A stretch of 64,000 bases of DNA from Actinomycetales bacterium. GTDB taxonomy: Bacteria > Actinomycetota > Actinomycetes > S36-B12. The stretch is from assembly GCA_016125355.1 (NCBI GenBank), contig WGLX01000015.1, positions 101,579 to 165,578 on the forward strand, written 5' to 3'. The notes under the pieces were generated by a model. It saw nothing but the letters and a program-made list of their open reading frames with translations. It searched no databases and had not been told where the DNA came from. Below, one piece after another: positions 53,426 to 62,338 of the stretch. Positions within the stretch are counted from its first letter, which is position 1, and each line of letters begins with the position of its first letter. The position numbers and the translations under genes were made by a program.

Positions 53426-54532
53426 ATGACCACCCCTGCAGGGCTGACCCTGACGTTGGCCGATGTCAGCCCGTCGGCAGCGGCGGCCGTAGGGGTGCCG
53501 GGCTTCGTCGACACGATGGGGCTGGGTGCGCTGAGGCATGTCGTCGTCTGTCTGGTCGACGGCCTCGGCTGGCAGGCGCTCCAGCAGCACCGGGATCTTG
53601 CGCCGACGCTCACCGGGGCGGTGGGGGAGCCCATACGGGCGATGTTCCCGACCACGACACCCGTCGGACTCGGCACCCTCGGCACCGGCCTGCCACCGGG
53701 CGCGCACGGGCTCGTGGGCGCCGCCTTCGAGTACCCCGAGACCGGAGAGGTGCTCAGCCCCCTGCAGTGGGGCGGACACCCCACACCGGTGGCCGTCCAG
53801 CCGGAGCCGACGGTCTTCGAGCAGGTCGCGCGCGCCGAGGTCACGATGTCCACGCTCGCGCCGGGCGCCTATCGGGAGTCCGGACTGACGAGGTCGGTGC
53901 TGCGCGGCGCCGAGTACCGCCCGGCGGAGGACATCGACACCCGTATCGCCCTGACCCGGTCGATCCTCGGAGGGAGCGGCCCCACCTTCACCTACGTGTA
54001 CTGGCCGGACCTGGACCGGGTGGGCCACGAGTCGGGAGCCGGCAGCGGCGAGTGGCGGCAGGGCCTCGCCCGCGTGGAGCGCCTCGTGCGCGGCCTCGCC
54101 GACGCCCTGGTACCCGGGTCCGCACTCGTCGTCACCGCCGACCACGGCATGGTCACCTGTCCGCCGGAGCGCGCGATCGCCATCGAGGACGACGCTCGAC
54201 TCCTGGCCGGGGTCCGCCGCGTGGCCGGCGAGCCCCGGGCGCGTCACGTCTACACCGTCCCGGGGGCAGGCGCAGACGTCGCGGCGGCGTGGACCGAGGT
54301 GCTCGGCGACCGCGCCCTGGTGCTCACGCGGGCGCGCCTCATCGAGGAGGGGTTCTTCGGCGACGCGGACCCCGCCCTCCACGAGCGCATCGGCGACGTG
54401 ATGGCCATCGCCCGCGGTGACGTCCTGCTGGCGAGCCGGGTGGATCCCACCGTCTCGGGCCTGCTGGGCCAGCATGGCGCCCTCACCGAGGACGAGCTGC
54501 TCATCCCGGCAGTTGTCCTCCGCGGGGAGTGA
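53426..54532 (+). CDS. Alkaline phosphatase / nucleotide pyrophosphatase superfamily protein
   Basis: 368-residue metallo-enzyme of the type I phosphodiesterase family. Metal and catalytic residues: Asp in VVCLVDGLGW, the nucleophile Thr in FPTTTPVGLGTLGTG, DLDRVGHESG (Asp, His), TADHGM (Asp-His) and the final GQHG. No signal peptide is seen, so it is probably cytoplasmic. The substrate is unknown. Start is ATG 53426, 13 bases after DUF5998. Confidence 0.88.
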   Translation: MTTPAGLTLTLADVSPSAAAAVGVPGFVDTMGLGALRHVVVCLVDGLGWQALQQHRDLAPTLTGAVGEPIRAMFPTTTPVGLGTLGTGLPPGAHGLVGAAFEYPETGEVLSPLQWGGHPTPVAVQPEPTVFEQVARAEVTMSTLAPGAYRESGLTRSVLRGAEYRPAEDIDTRIALTRSILGGSGPTFTYVYWPDLDRVGHESGAGSGEWRQGLARVERLVRGLADALVPGSALVVTADHGMVTCPPERAIAIEDDARLLAGVRRVAGEPRARHVYTVPGAGADVAAAWTEVLGDRALVLTRARLIEEGFFGDADPALHERIGDVMAIARGDVLLASRVDPTVSGLLGQHGALTEDELLIPAVVLRGE

Positions 54533-54539
54533 GGTCTGA

Positions 54540-54545
54540 CAGGAT
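54540..54545 (+). promoter_or_regulatory. -10 element of a leaderless promoter for tdk
   Basis: CAGGAT ends six bases before GTG 54552. Confidence 0.5.
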
Positions 54546-54551
54546 GACGAC

Positions 54552-55202
54552 GTGGCGGAACTGATCTTCTACGCAGGCACCATGGACTGCGGGAAGTCGA
54601 CGCTGGCGCTCCAGACCGACCACAACCACTCCTCCCGCGGACGTGCGGGGCTGGTCCTCACCCAGCTCGACCGCGCGGGCGAATCGGTCCTGTCGAGCCG
54701 GCTCGGACTCGAGGTGCCCGCCATCGAGGTCCATGACGATCTCGACATCCGGGAGCTCGTGGTCGAGCGGCTGTCCGCGGGTGCGCGCCTCGACTACCTC
54801 ATCTGCGACGAGGCGCAGTTCTACACGCCCGCCCAGATCGAGCAGCTGGCCGCGGTCGTCGATGAACTGTCCATCGACGTGTACGCGTTCGGGATCATGA
54901 CCGACTTCCGCACCCGGCTCTTCCCCGGGTCGGCGCGGCTGGTCGAGCTGGCCGACCGGGTGCAGGTGCTCCAGGTCGAGGCCCTGTGCTGGTGCGGTGC
55001 CCGCGCCATCCACAACGCTCGCACGGTCAACGGGGTGATGGTCGTGGAGGGCGATCAGGTGATGGTCGGCGACACGGCCAACCAGGATTCCGCCTCCATC
55101 GCCTACGAGGTGCTGTGCCGCACCCACTACCGGACGCGCATGACCGCCGCGAACGCGAAGCGGGCCCACATGTCGGCGGAGCCGCTGCCCTTCGTGGTCT
55201 AG
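54552..55202 (+). CDS. tdk: Thymidine kinase
   Basis: 216-residue type II thymidine kinase for nucleoside salvage. Walker A is GTMDCGKSTLAL, the lid-and-base region contains YLICDEAQFYTP with the catalytic Glu, and the zinc-binding lobe shows CWCG near ALCWCGARA and a late VLCRTHY. The 3' end overlaps sepH by four bases. GTG 54552 is probably translated from a leaderless mRNA. Confidence 0.93.
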   Translation: MAELIFYAGTMDCGKSTLALQTDHNHSSRGRAGLVLTQLDRAGESVLSSRLGLEVPAIEVHDDLDIRELVVERLSAGARLDYLICDEAQFYTPAQIEQLAAVVDELSIDVYAFGIMTDFRTRLFPGSARLVELADRVQVLQVEALCWCGARAIHNARTVNGVMVVEGDQVMVGDTANQDSASIAYEVLCRTHYRTRMTAANAKRAHMSAEPLPFVV

Positions 55203-56068
55203 TCGTCGTGCTTGGTGGCGCCGAAGAGGATCTCGTCCCAGCTCGGCACGCTCGCGCGACCCTTCTTCGCGCGGGGCTTGCGGGTCGCCTTGGCCGGTGC
55301 CGGCTTGGGCTCGACGGGCTCCTGTGCCTTCTTCGACTGCCGTGTCGGCTTGACCGCCTTGGCCGGCTCCTCGACGGCCTCGTCATCCAGCAGGCTGGGG
55401 TGCGGCAGCGCCATGGTCTCGGTCTGGTCCGCGGGCCCGGAGGCGCTGGGGCGGTCGGCCTCGTCCTCGTCGGGGCCACCGGCTGGCTCGTCGGCGTCCT
55501 CCGCCTCATCGGACTCGTCGACGGCATCGGGCACGGCGACCAGGCGCGGCCGCGACTCGGCTTCGCGCACGACGGGCACGTCGGCCACGAGGTCGAGTGC
55601 TTCGGCGATGTCGACGTCCTCGTCACGTGCGGGTGCGGGGCGGGCCCCGAGCAGGGTGCGCGCGTCGTCGTCCAGCGGGTGCAGGTTGCGACCGGCATGG
55701 TCGTATGTCCAGCGCGCGAGGTGCGATCCGTCGGCATCGGTGTACGACGCCGTGACGATCCACTTGCCGTCCTCGCGGCGGTAGGCGTCCCACGCGATGG
55801 TGCCGGCCTCCGGGTCGCCCCCCACGGCGTCGTAGGCGGACTGCAGGAGGGTCGCGCCGCCTCCGGAACGCCGGACCTCCACGCGCTGCGCCTGCTCAGC
55901 GATGAAGGAGCGCTCCGCGAGCAGGGGCTCGGCGTAGCGCATCACCTTGTCCATGGGCCAGCCCGACTCCGCGGCGATGACATCCGGCGACTCGCCGGCG
56001 CGCACGCGTGCCTGGACCTCCCGTGGGCTGAACGTCTGCAGCGTCGTCTCCAAGCTCTGGCCGGTCAT
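55199..56068 (-). CDS. sepH: Septation protein SepH, short form
   Basis: 289-residue homologue of SepH (DUF3071), which helps FtsZ assembly at division sites. The helix-turn-helix-like SPREVQARVRAGESPDVIAAESGWPMDKV, the following GTIAWDAYRREDGKWIV and SHLARWTYDHAGRNLHPLDDDAR blocks, an acidic linker, a Lys/Pro-rich stretch and the conserved end VPSWDEILFG are present. The N-terminal 50-60 residues usual before the helix-turn-helix are missing. An in-frame TAA twelve codons upstream and the nearby gene rule out an upstream start. Confidence 0.85.
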   Translation of the reverse strand: MTGQSLETTLQTFSPREVQARVRAGESPDVIAAESGWPMDKVMRYAEPLLAERSFIAEQAQRVEVRRSGGGATLLQSAYDAVGGDPEAGTIAWDAYRREDGKWIVTASYTDADGSHLARWTYDHAGRNLHPLDDDARTLLGARPAPARDEDVDIAEALDLVADVPVVREAESRPRLVAVPDAVDESDEAEDADEPAGGPDEDEADRPSASGPADQTETMALPHPSLLDDEAVEEPAKAVKPTRQSKKAQEPVEPKPAPAKATRKPRAKKGRASVPSWDEILFGATKHDD

Positions 56069-56151
56069 CTGTCGTGGGCACCCTACGCCCTCACAGGCAA
56101 CTTATCGCCTTCCACGGCGGTGTGGCAGGCGGTGCGTCCCCGCGCGCGTCG

Positions 56152-57438
56152 TCACTCCGGATCGTCGACGATGCCGCCGGGCGTCGGGCCCGGAACAGGG
56201 TCGGCGTTCAACGGGGTGGCCAGCCCGTGCTCCGCCGGGCGCCGCGCGGCGCGGGTGAGCACCCGCTGGCCGAGCAGGCAGATGAGCGCGCCGGTGCCGG
56301 CGCTCAGCGGCGGCAGGATGAAGGACACGGTCGTGCCGTACGCGTCGATGACGGTGCCGGCCAGCCACGAGCCCCCGGAGAAGCCGAGCGCCAGCCCGGA
56401 GTTCGACCACGTCAGTCCCTCGGTGAGGAGTCTCGCGGGGACGAGCCGCTCGGTGAGGGAGAAGGTCGCGATGAGCGCGGGTGCCACCCCGGCGCCGGCG
56501 ATGAGGGTGACGATCGCCAGTGCCGGCACCGTCCGCACGAACGCGGCAGGGACGAGCACGAGGGTAAGGATCGCGGTCAGCACGAGGACCTGCCGGGGCA
56601 GAGGCCAGCGAACGTGGCGGGCACCGAACACCAGCCCCGCCAGCATGGAGCCGAAGGCCCACAGGGCGAGCACCCATCCCGAGGCGGCGGGCTGGTCGGC
56701 GTCGGCGGTGAACGCCACCACTGAGACCTCGTACGTGCCGAAGACGCCGCCGATGCCGAGGGCCACGGCGACGAGGACCGGCATGCCCGGCTGGCCCATG
56801 GCCCCGCCCCGGCGCTGCGGGGTGCCGTCATGGTGGCCGCGGTGCGGGTCCGGCTGGCTCGAGCGCTGCAGGCTCAGCACGATCGAGCCGGCGACCACGA
56901 GCACCGACGCGACGATCAGGGGGAGTGGCAGCGCCACCTGGATGGCCAGCAGTGCCGTGATGAGCGGTCCCACGCTGAACACCAGCTCGTCGATGATGCT
57001 CTCGACGGCGAAGGCGCTGCGCAGCTCCTCCGGCCCCGTCGCGATGGTCGCCCACCGCGCGCGGACCATGGATCCGATGGCCGGCTGCGCCACGCCGGCG
57101 AGCGTCGCGAGGAGCACCTGGACGAGCAGCGGCACCTGCCACACCACGGACATCGCGAAGGCACTGAGTGCGACACCGTGGACGACCGCCAGGCCCGGAA
57201 GCAGCCGGTCCTGCCCGACGCGGTCGGTCCATCGCGACGTCGCCACCGCGCCGAGCGCCGCGGAGACCTGGAAGCAGGCCGACAGCGCACCTGCCAGGGC
57301 GTAGGACCCGGTCGTCGTGCTGACGAGGAGCACGATGCCCAGGCCGATCATGGCGATCGGCAGCCGGGCCACCAGTCCGGTGGAGGAGAACCGCCAGGCC
57401 CCGGGCAGCGCGTAGGCGCGTCGATAGGTCTGGAGCAC
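56152..57438 (-). CDS. MFS transporter
   Basis: 428-residue permease with about 12 helices and a long hydrophilic loop in the middle (QPDPHRGHHDGTPQRRGGAMG). Residues TSRWTDRVGQDRLLPG resemble motif A. The substrate is unknown. GTG 57438 is used because a TACGGT -10 lies six bases upstream and earlier starts would run through the divergent IMPase gene. Confidence 0.85.
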   Translation of the reverse strand: MLQTYRRAYALPGAWRFSSTGLVARLPIAMIGLGIVLLVSTTTGSYALAGALSACFQVSAALGAVATSRWTDRVGQDRLLPGLAVVHGVALSAFAMSVVWQVPLLVQVLLATLAGVAQPAIGSMVRARWATIATGPEELRSAFAVESIIDELVFSVGPLITALLAIQVALPLPLIVASVLVVAGSIVLSLQRSSQPDPHRGHHDGTPQRRGGAMGQPGMPVLVAVALGIGGVFGTYEVSVVAFTADADQPAASGWVLALWAFGSMLAGLVFGARHVRWPLPRQVLVLTAILTLVLVPAAFVRTVPALAIVTLIAGAGVAPALIATFSLTERLVPARLLTEGLTWSNSGLALGFSGGSWLAGTVIDAYGTTVSFILPPLSAGTGALICLLGQRVLTRAARRPAEHGLATPLNADPVPGPTPGGIVDDPE

Positions 57439-57444
57439 GAGTGG

Positions 57445-57450
57445 ACCGTA
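57445..57450 (-). promoter_or_regulatory. -10 element of a leaderless promoter
   Basis: TACGGT on the minus strand ends six bases before GTG 57438. The divergent promoter at 57474 leaves only 24 bases between the two -10s. Confidence 0.45.
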
Positions 57451-57473
57451 TCGGCGCGGTGTCCCCGACGCGC

Positions 57474-57479
57474 AAGGAT
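57474..57479 (+). promoter_or_regulatory. -10 element of the IMPase gene
   Basis: AAGGAT ends seven bases before ATG 57487; GGGGGG between them could alternatively act as a ribosome-binding site. Confidence 0.35.
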
Positions 57480-57486
57480 GGGGGGC

Positions 57487-58314
57487 ATGACGAGCATCCG
57501 CACCCTCGCTGACCTGCTGTCCACGCACGAGCTGGCACCGCTGGCCTGGCGGGCCGCGGTGGCGGCCGGTGCCTTCCTCCGCGATGAACGCCCCGAGGCC
57601 CTGGTCGTGGACACCAAGAGCTCGCCCACCGACGCGGTGTCCCGCATGGATCGGGAGGCCGAGGCCATGCTGGTGGCGGCGCTGCTCGGCTCCCGCCCGG
57701 ACGACGGCTTCCTCGGGGAGGAGGGCGGTCCACGCCACGGGACGTCGGGCGTGCGGTGGATCGTGGATCCGCTCGACGGCACGGTGAACTACCTGTTCGG
57801 CCTGCCGATGTGGGGGGTGTCCGTGGCCGCGGAGGTCGACGGGGACGTCGTGGTCGGCGTCGTCGTCGCCCCGGATGCCGACGAGGCCTACCTCGCGGTG
57901 AAGGGGCAGGGCGCGTGGCTCGTGCAGCACGGTGAGGCGCGTCGCCTGACGGGAAGCACGTGCTCCGACCTCTCGCAGGCGCTCGTGACCACCGGATTCG
58001 GCTACGACGCCGACCGGCGTCGCGACCAAGCCGCGGTCGTCACGGGGCTGATCGGGCACCTGCGCGACATCCGCCGCATGGGCGCCGCGGTGCTCGACTT
58101 CTGCTGGCTGGCCCGAGGACGGCTCGACGGCTATTTCGAGTACGGGCTCAACCCGTGGGATGTCGCGGCCGGTGCGCTCATCGCGGCCGAGTCCGGGATG
58201 GCCGTCTCCGGTCTGCGAGGGCCTGACTTCGGCGAGTTCGTGCTCGCGGCGGCACCCGGCATCGCGGACGACCTGCGGGAGGCCCTGGTCGATCTCGACG
58301 CCGACTTCCGCTGA
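57487..58314 (+). CDS. Inositol monophosphatase family protein
   Basis: 275-residue Mg-dependent phosphatase. The metal-binding motifs are GFLGEEGG, WIVDPLDGTVNY and, near the C-terminus, NPWDVAAGALIAAE. Substrates in actinobacteria include inositol 1-phosphate and histidinol phosphate, which sequence alone cannot separate. It is divergent from the MFS gene by 48 bases. Confidence 0.9.
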   Translation: MTSIRTLADLLSTHELAPLAWRAAVAAGAFLRDERPEALVVDTKSSPTDAVSRMDREAEAMLVAALLGSRPDDGFLGEEGGPRHGTSGVRWIVDPLDGTVNYLFGLPMWGVSVAAEVDGDVVVGVVVAPDADEAYLAVKGQGAWLVQHGEARRLTGSTCSDLSQALVTTGFGYDADRRRDQAAVVTGLIGHLRDIRRMGAAVLDFCWLARGRLDGYFEYGLNPWDVAAGALIAAESGMAVSGLRGPDFGEFVLAAAPGIADDLREALVDLDADFR

Positions 58315-58331
58315 GGACGGCTGCGGCCTGC

Positions 58332-58850
58332 TCAGTCCAGGCGGCGAAGGTCCGCGTTGTACCAGTGCGCGTTGCGCACGTAGATCTCGACGGCGTGCGT
58401 GAAGGCACCCGGCTCGACGATGTCCGGGGTGATGGTGGCCGGGACGCCCAGGGCCCGAGCTCGCGGCGGCACGACCTTGTCGTTGCCGACGACGGCGCCC
58501 GCCCCGACCAGGGCGCCCGGTCCCACGACGGCCCGGTGCAGCACGACCGACCCCGAGCCGACCAGTGAGTCGTCCTCGATCCGGCAGCCCTCCAGGTGGA
58601 CGTTGTGCCCGATCACGCAGCGGTTGCCGATGATCGTGTCCAGGGTGGAGGTGCAGTGGACGATGGTGCCGTCCTGCACGGACGTCTGCGCGCCCACGAT
58701 GACCCGTCCGTGGTCGCCCCGTAGGACGGCGGTGGGCCAGACGCTCGACTCGGGGCCTATCGTGACGTCTCCGATGACCACGGCATCGGGGTGCACGAAG
58801 GCGGAGGGGTCGATGTTCGGGGTGCGTTCTCCCAGGGCGTAAAGCGGCAT
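58332..58850 (-). CDS. Gamma carbonic anhydrase-like protein
   Basis: 172-residue left-handed beta-helix (hexapeptide repeat) protein. Metal histidines are at GTIVHCTS and GHNVHLEG (H-X4-H spacing within IGHNVHLEG). VWPTAVLRGDHGRVIVG and QDGT are hallmarks of the YrdA/PaaY group, whose anhydrase activity varies. ATG 58850 has a CAGGGT -10 six bases upstream. It converges with the IMPase gene. Confidence 0.88.
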   Translation of the reverse strand: MPLYALGERTPNIDPSAFVHPDAVVIGDVTIGPESSVWPTAVLRGDHGRVIVGAQTSVQDGTIVHCTSTLDTIIGNRCVIGHNVHLEGCRIEDDSLVGSGSVVLHRAVVGPGALVGAGAVVGNDKVVPPRARALGVPATITPDIVEPGAFTHAVEIYVRNAHWYNADLRRLD

Positions 58851-58856
58851 GTGCCT

Positions 58857-58862
58857 ACCCTG
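58857..58862 (-). promoter_or_regulatory. -10 element of a leaderless promoter
   Basis: CAGGGT on the minus strand ends six bases before ATG 58850. Confidence 0.35.
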
Positions 58863-59010
58863 CCATGCGTCGGGATGTGTCATGAGGCACAATCTGCGCG
58901 CGCACCCGTGGCGCGGGGAATGGACGTCCTCCCCGTGGTGTTGGGTGGGTCGACCGTGCTGGCCTCGCCACGAGGCGCGGCACTGAACCAGACGTACGGA
59001 GGGCGAATAC

Positions 59011-59307
59011 ATGGCAACCGACTACGACGCGCCTCGCAAGACCGACGAGGAGCTCGCAGAGGACAGCCTTGAGGAGCTGAAGGCCCGTCGTGCTGACAAG
59101 GCCTCATCGGCGGTCGATGTCGACGAGGCGGACCTGGCGGAGAGCCTGGAGCTGCCGGGCGCGGACCTGTCCGACGAGAGCCTCACGGTGCGGGTGCTGC
59201 CGCGGCAGCTGGACGAGTTCACCTGCAGTGTGTGCTTCCTGGTGCAGCACCGCAGCCAGCTGGACCATGAGGGGAAGAACGGTCCGGTCTGTACCGAGTG
59301 CGCCTGA
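59011..59307 (+). CDS. DUF4193 family zinc-ribbon protein
   Basis: 98-residue conserved actinobacterial protein. The N-terminus MATDYDAPRKTDEELAEDSLEELKARR is acidic and helical; the C-terminus has FTCSVCFLVQHRSQL and a closing VCTECA, likely binding zinc through four cysteines. The function is unknown. A strong ribosome-binding site (GGAGGG) precedes ATG 59011. Confidence 0.92.
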   Translation: MATDYDAPRKTDEELAEDSLEELKARRADKASSAVDVDEADLAESLELPGADLSDESLTVRVLPRQLDEFTCSVCFLVQHRSQLDHEGKNGPVCTECA

Positions 59308-59341
59308 GCGCACGAGGCGTGGGGCGCGAGTGCGCCTGAGC
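59296..59341. repeat. 14-bp direct repeat at the end of DUF4193
   Basis: GAGTGCGCCTGAGC occurs at 59296-59309, over the last codons and stop of DUF4193, and again at 59328-59341 just before the convergent gene. The first copy also forms a GTGCGC-CTGA-GCGCAC hairpin (59298-59313), a weak terminator. Confidence 0.8.
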
Positions 59342-59628
59342 TAGTCCTTCTTCTCACCCATGCGCTGCACGGCGCGGTAGATCGCCACCTCCGCGATCGC
59401 GGTGGTCGTGGTGATCACGGCGGTCCACATGAACGCGCGCATCACCGGGGTGCGCGGGTCCCGCGCATCGGGCGCCGGCCGGCCGGTAGCCCGGCTGTAG
59501 GCGGTGCCGACGATCTTGCGCACCACCATGGTGCCGAGGATCGCCGCGACCGGCGCGATGAGGTGCACCATCGGGTTGACCTCGAGGTCCTCCTCGAACA
59601 TCGGCTCGATCTCGGTGCTGTCGCTCAT
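59341..59628 (-). CDS. DUF4235 family membrane protein
   Basis: 95-residue protein with two hydrophobic stretches (LIAPVAAILGTMVVRKIVG and FMWTAVITTTTAIAEVAIY) separated by a Pro/Arg/Asp-rich loop. It matches DUF4235 of actinobacteria, function unknown. The start overlaps the DUF3093 stop by four bases. Confidence 0.85.
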   Translation of the reverse strand: MSDSTEIEPMFEEDLEVNPMVHLIAPVAAILGTMVVRKIVGTAYSRATGRPAPDARDPRTPVMRAFMWTAVITTTTAIAEVAIYRAVQRMGEKKD

Positions 59629-60137
59629 GCGTCCTCCGCGGTCCGTTGGTGGTCTTCCCGGTCGTCGACGTCGTGATCGTCAGGGTCCATCGTTGCAGCA
59701 AGGGCGGCGACCAGGCGAGTGGGGTTGCGGCTGCTGAGCAGCCAGGCGGGGTGCGGATCCTCCGGGTCGTCGAGGGTCACCAGCACGCCGCCGCGTGCCG
59801 ACCAGGGCCGCAGCGCGACGAACAGCCGGGCGTCGGCACCGGGGCCTCGGAGCCTCCTGATGTCCTCGGCGGTGACCGTCTCGGCATCGCCGACGCTGGT
59901 GCGCGGCAGCACCGCCTGTCCCGCCTGGAGACCCTCCTCGGTCACGGTGATGAGGGGGGCGCTGACCCACAGGAAGGTCACGACGATGGCGATGCCGGCG
60001 GCGCCGACCAGCCACCCGGCCGTGGTGCCGAGGGCAGCGCCGTACGCGACCGCGAGCATGAGGATGACGCTGAGCGGCAGCAGCCACGCCCACCAGCGGG
60101 GCAGCAGGCGCTCGCGGTAGCCCGTCCCGTGCGTCAT
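59625..60137 (-). CDS. DUF3093 family membrane protein
   Basis: 170-residue protein with two N-terminal membrane helices (WAWLLPLSVILMLAVAYGAA and WLVGAAGIAIVVTFLW) followed by a soluble domain of the DUF3093 family. ALRPWSARGGVLVTLDDPEDPHPAWLLSSR is typical. It has an acidic, His-rich tail. ATG 60137 has a CAGGCT -10 six bases upstream on the minus strand. Usually found near dut, as here. Confidence 0.88.
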   Translation of the reverse strand: MTHGTGYRERLLPRWWAWLLPLSVILMLAVAYGAALGTTAGWLVGAAGIAIVVTFLWVSAPLITVTEEGLQAGQAVLPRTSVGDAETVTAEDIRRLRGPGADARLFVALRPWSARGGVLVTLDDPEDPHPAWLLSSRNPTRLVAALAATMDPDDHDVDDREDHQRTAEDA

Positions 60138-60143
60138 GGGCCA

Positions 60144-60149
60144 AGCCTG
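60144..60149 (-). promoter_or_regulatory. -10 element of a leaderless promoter
   Basis: CAGGCT on the minus strand ends six bases before ATG 60137. Confidence 0.4.
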
Positions 60150-60177
60150 ACACGCGGGTGCCGGGACGGCGCCCCGG

Positions 60178-60183
60178 TAGGGT
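60178..60183 (+). promoter_or_regulatory. -10 element of the thioesterase-dut transcript
   Basis: TAGGGT ends six bases before GTG 60190, predicting a leaderless mRNA. Confidence 0.5.
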
Positions 60184-60189
60184 CGTGAC

Positions 60190-60831
60190 GTGGCTCCCAG
60201 CGACTCCTCCGGCTCCGGTGCGAACCGACCGCGTACCCAACTGCCGACCTCGCCGCCCCCGGATGCCGTCATGCCGATGCGGGCCCCGAACGCGCCCGCG
60301 CCGGGGGAGCCGATCCCGTCCCACTACCGGTGGTGCTTCGGGTGCGGCAGTGACCACCCGACCGGGCTGCACATGGAGATGACCGCAGGTGAGGGCCTGA
60401 CCGTGACCGGCGTGTTCACGGTCAGCGAGCACCACCAGGGTGCTCCAGGCCTGGCGCATGGCGGGCTGCTGACCGTGGCGCTCGACGAGATCCTCGGGTC
60501 CTTGAACTGGCTCCTGGCCGGTCCCGCGGTCACCGGCCGGCTCGAGACGGACTTCCGGCGGCCGGTCCCGGTGGGATCGCAGCTGTTCATCGACGCCGAG
60601 GTGGTGGGCGTCAAGGGTCGCAAGGTCTTCACCCGCGCCGTCGGTCGCCTCGGCAGCCCGGAGGGCCCGGTCGCGGTCTCCGCCGCCGCGTTGTTCATCC
60701 AGGTGCCACTGCAGCACTTCGTGGACCACGGCGCCCGCGAGCACGTGCAGCAGGCGATCGAGGATCGCGCCAGCGGCGGCCCCGCGTGGCGGCCCGAGGG
60801 CGAGAACGAGGCCTTCGAGGTCAACCCGTGA
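60190..60831 (+). CDS. PaaI-family hotdog thioesterase
   Basis: 213-residue single hotdog-fold protein, probably an acyl-CoA thioesterase. The Pro-rich first 45 residues are an extension; then [17 protein letters not shown] and [19 protein letters not shown] carry the usual HGG and catalytic Asp/Glu. GTG 60190 overlaps no other start; its stop overlaps dut (GTGA). Confidence 0.85.
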   Translation: MAPSDSSGSGANRPRTQLPTSPPPDAVMPMRAPNAPAPGEPIPSHYRWCFGCGSDHPTGLHMEMTAGEGLTVTGVFTVSEHHQGAPGLAHGGLLTVALDEILGSLNWLLAGPAVTGRLETDFRRPVPVGSQLFIDAEVVGVKGRKVFTRAVGRLGSPEGPVAVSAAALFIQVPLQHFVDHGAREHVQQAIEDRASGGPAWRPEGENEAFEVNP

Positions 60832-61271
60832 CCGAGGTCCTCGTCACGCGCCTCGATCCCGAGCTGCCGCTGCCCGCCTACGAGCATCCCGGTGACGCGG
60901 GCCTCGACCTGCGGGCCCGGGAGACCGTCACCCTGGCTCCGGGGGAGCGGGCCCTCGTGCCCACCGGCATCGCCATCGCCCTTCCGGCCGGCTTCGTCGC
61001 GCTGGTCTGCGCGCGGTCCGGCCTCGCCCTGCGCAAGGGAATCGGCCTGGTCAACGCGCCCGGTGTCATCGACGCGGGATACCGCGGCGAGATCGGCGTC
61101 ATCCTCGTCAACCACGATCCCGCCGAGTCCGTGACCCTCGAGCGGGGGGACCGCATCGCCCAGCTGCTCGTGCAGCGGATCGAGCAGGCCGCACTCGTCG
61201 AGGTCGCCGAGCTGCCCGGCTCCCATCGGGGCAGCGGCGGGTTCGGCTCCACCGGAGGCCACAGCGCCTAA
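60828..61271 (+). CDS. dut: dUTP diphosphatase
   Basis: 147-residue trimeric dUTPase that keeps uracil out of DNA and supplies dUMP. All five motifs are visible: [43 protein letters not shown] and the C-terminal GSGGFGSTG arm. GTG 60828 is coupled to the thioesterase stop. Confidence 0.97.
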   Translation: MTEVLVTRLDPELPLPAYEHPGDAGLDLRARETVTLAPGERALVPTGIAIALPAGFVALVCARSGLALRKGIGLVNAPGVIDAGYRGEIGVILVNHDPAESVTLERGDRIAQLLVQRIEQAALVEVAELPGSHRGSGGFGSTGGHSA

Positions 61272-61327
61272 GGCCCTGTACGGTAACGGGTTGGTAACGG
61301 CATGTGCCCGCTGCGGAGGATGAATTC

Positions 61328-61936
61328 GTGAGTTCACGCGAGAACGGCCCTTGGGACGCCTCGGAGTTCGAGGACGACGGTGTCGAGAGGCTCGACCTCG
61401 GAGGCCTGCGCCTCGCACCCGGCCCCGGCATCGACGTCCAGGTCCAGGTCGATGAGGGCACCGGACAGGTCGCGCAGCTGTCCTTCACCACCAAGGGCGC
61501 CGCGGTGCAGGTGCAGCCCTATGCGGCACCCCGCAGCGGGGGCCTGTGGGAGGACGTCCGCGGCCAGATCAAGGCATCGATCAACTCCGGTGGCGGCCTC
61601 GTCGAGGAGGCCGAGGGACCCTTCGGCGTCGAGCTGCGGGCACAGGTGCCCGCCGACGGCTCCGGCGTCCTCCAGCCGGCCCGCTTCTGCGGCATCGAAG
61701 GCCCGCGGTGGTTCCTGCGGGCCGTCTTCCTCGGCACGGCGGCCCGCCCGGGCGTCGACGCCGAGGCCCTCGAGGCCATGGTGCGCGGGCTCATCGTCGT
61801 GCGCGGTGACGACGCCATGCCGGTCGGTGCGCCGATCCCGCTCGTGGTGCCGCAGGAGGCCCGACCGGGGGAGGACGGCCCACCGGCTCCGCCGTCGCCG
61901 TTCGAGCGTGGTCCTGAGATCACCGAGACGCGTTAG
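61328..61936 (+). CDS. DUF3710 family protein
   Basis: 202-residue actinobacterial protein of unknown function, normally next to dut. The family pattern GPWDASEF, GGLRLAPGPGIDVQVQVDE, PYAAPRSGGLWEDVRGQI and PRWFLRAVFLGTAA is intact. GTG 61328 has GGAGG eight bases upstream. The stop codon TAG is also the start of the -10 for the next gene. Confidence 0.9.
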   Translation: MSSRENGPWDASEFEDDGVERLDLGGLRLAPGPGIDVQVQVDEGTGQVAQLSFTTKGAAVQVQPYAAPRSGGLWEDVRGQIKASINSGGGLVEEAEGPFGVELRAQVPADGSGVLQPARFCGIEGPRWFLRAVFLGTAARPGVDAEALEAMVRGLIVVRGDDAMPVGAPIPLVVPQEARPGEDGPPAPPSPFERGPEITETR

Positions 61937-61939
61937 CCT
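61934..61939 (+). promoter_or_regulatory. -10 element of the OB-fold gene
   Basis: TAGCCT begins with the DUF3710 stop codon and ends six bases before GTG 61946. Confidence 0.4.
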
Positions 61940-61945
61940 GTTGTC

Positions 61946-62338
61946 GTGTCGGTCATCGAGCAGCCGAAGCCGCATGCCAGCCTGTGGGGTCGCCTGACCC
62001 GTTCCCGGGGCGAGGTGGAGGCGCAGGAACTCCAGAAGCAGGTGCGCGAGGCGCAGGACCCGGACCTCACCGCCATCGATGCTTGCACCCCGGGCGACAC
62101 GGTGACCATCCGCGGGATGGTCCGCAGCGTGACGCTGCAGCCGCGCAACACCAACCCCGCCCTCGAGATCGACCTCTACGACGGCTCCGGCTCGGTGTCC
62201 GTGGTGTGGCTGGGCCGTCGCGAGATCCCGGGGATCGAGCCCGGACGCACGATGGTGGTCTGCGGGCGCCTGACCTGCAACACCGAGAACCCGACGATCT
62301 TCAACCCCAAGTACGAGCTGAAGCCGTCGGCCGAATGA
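61946..62338 (+). CDS. OB-fold nucleic-acid-binding protein
   Basis: 130-residue protein with a single OB-fold domain (about residues 45-125: DTVTIRGMVRSVTLQP..., ALEIDLYDGSGSVSVVWLGRREIPGI, TMVVCGRLTC). A short helical N-terminus precedes it. Homologues occur downstream of DUF3710 in many actinobacteria; the role is unknown, possibly DNA or RNA binding. It overlaps DUF3159 by four bases. Confidence 0.87.
   Translation: MSVIEQPKPHASLWGRLTRSRGEVEAQELQKQVREAQDPDLTAIDACTPGDTVTIRGMVRSVTLQPRNTNPALEIDLYDGSGSVSVVWLGRREIPGIEPGRTMVVCGRLTCNTENPTIFNPKYELKPSAE

Noticed and set aside
61275..61300. GGTAACGG repeats upstream of DUF3710 as an operator.
   Set aside because: Only two short direct copies three bases apart; too little to separate from chance.
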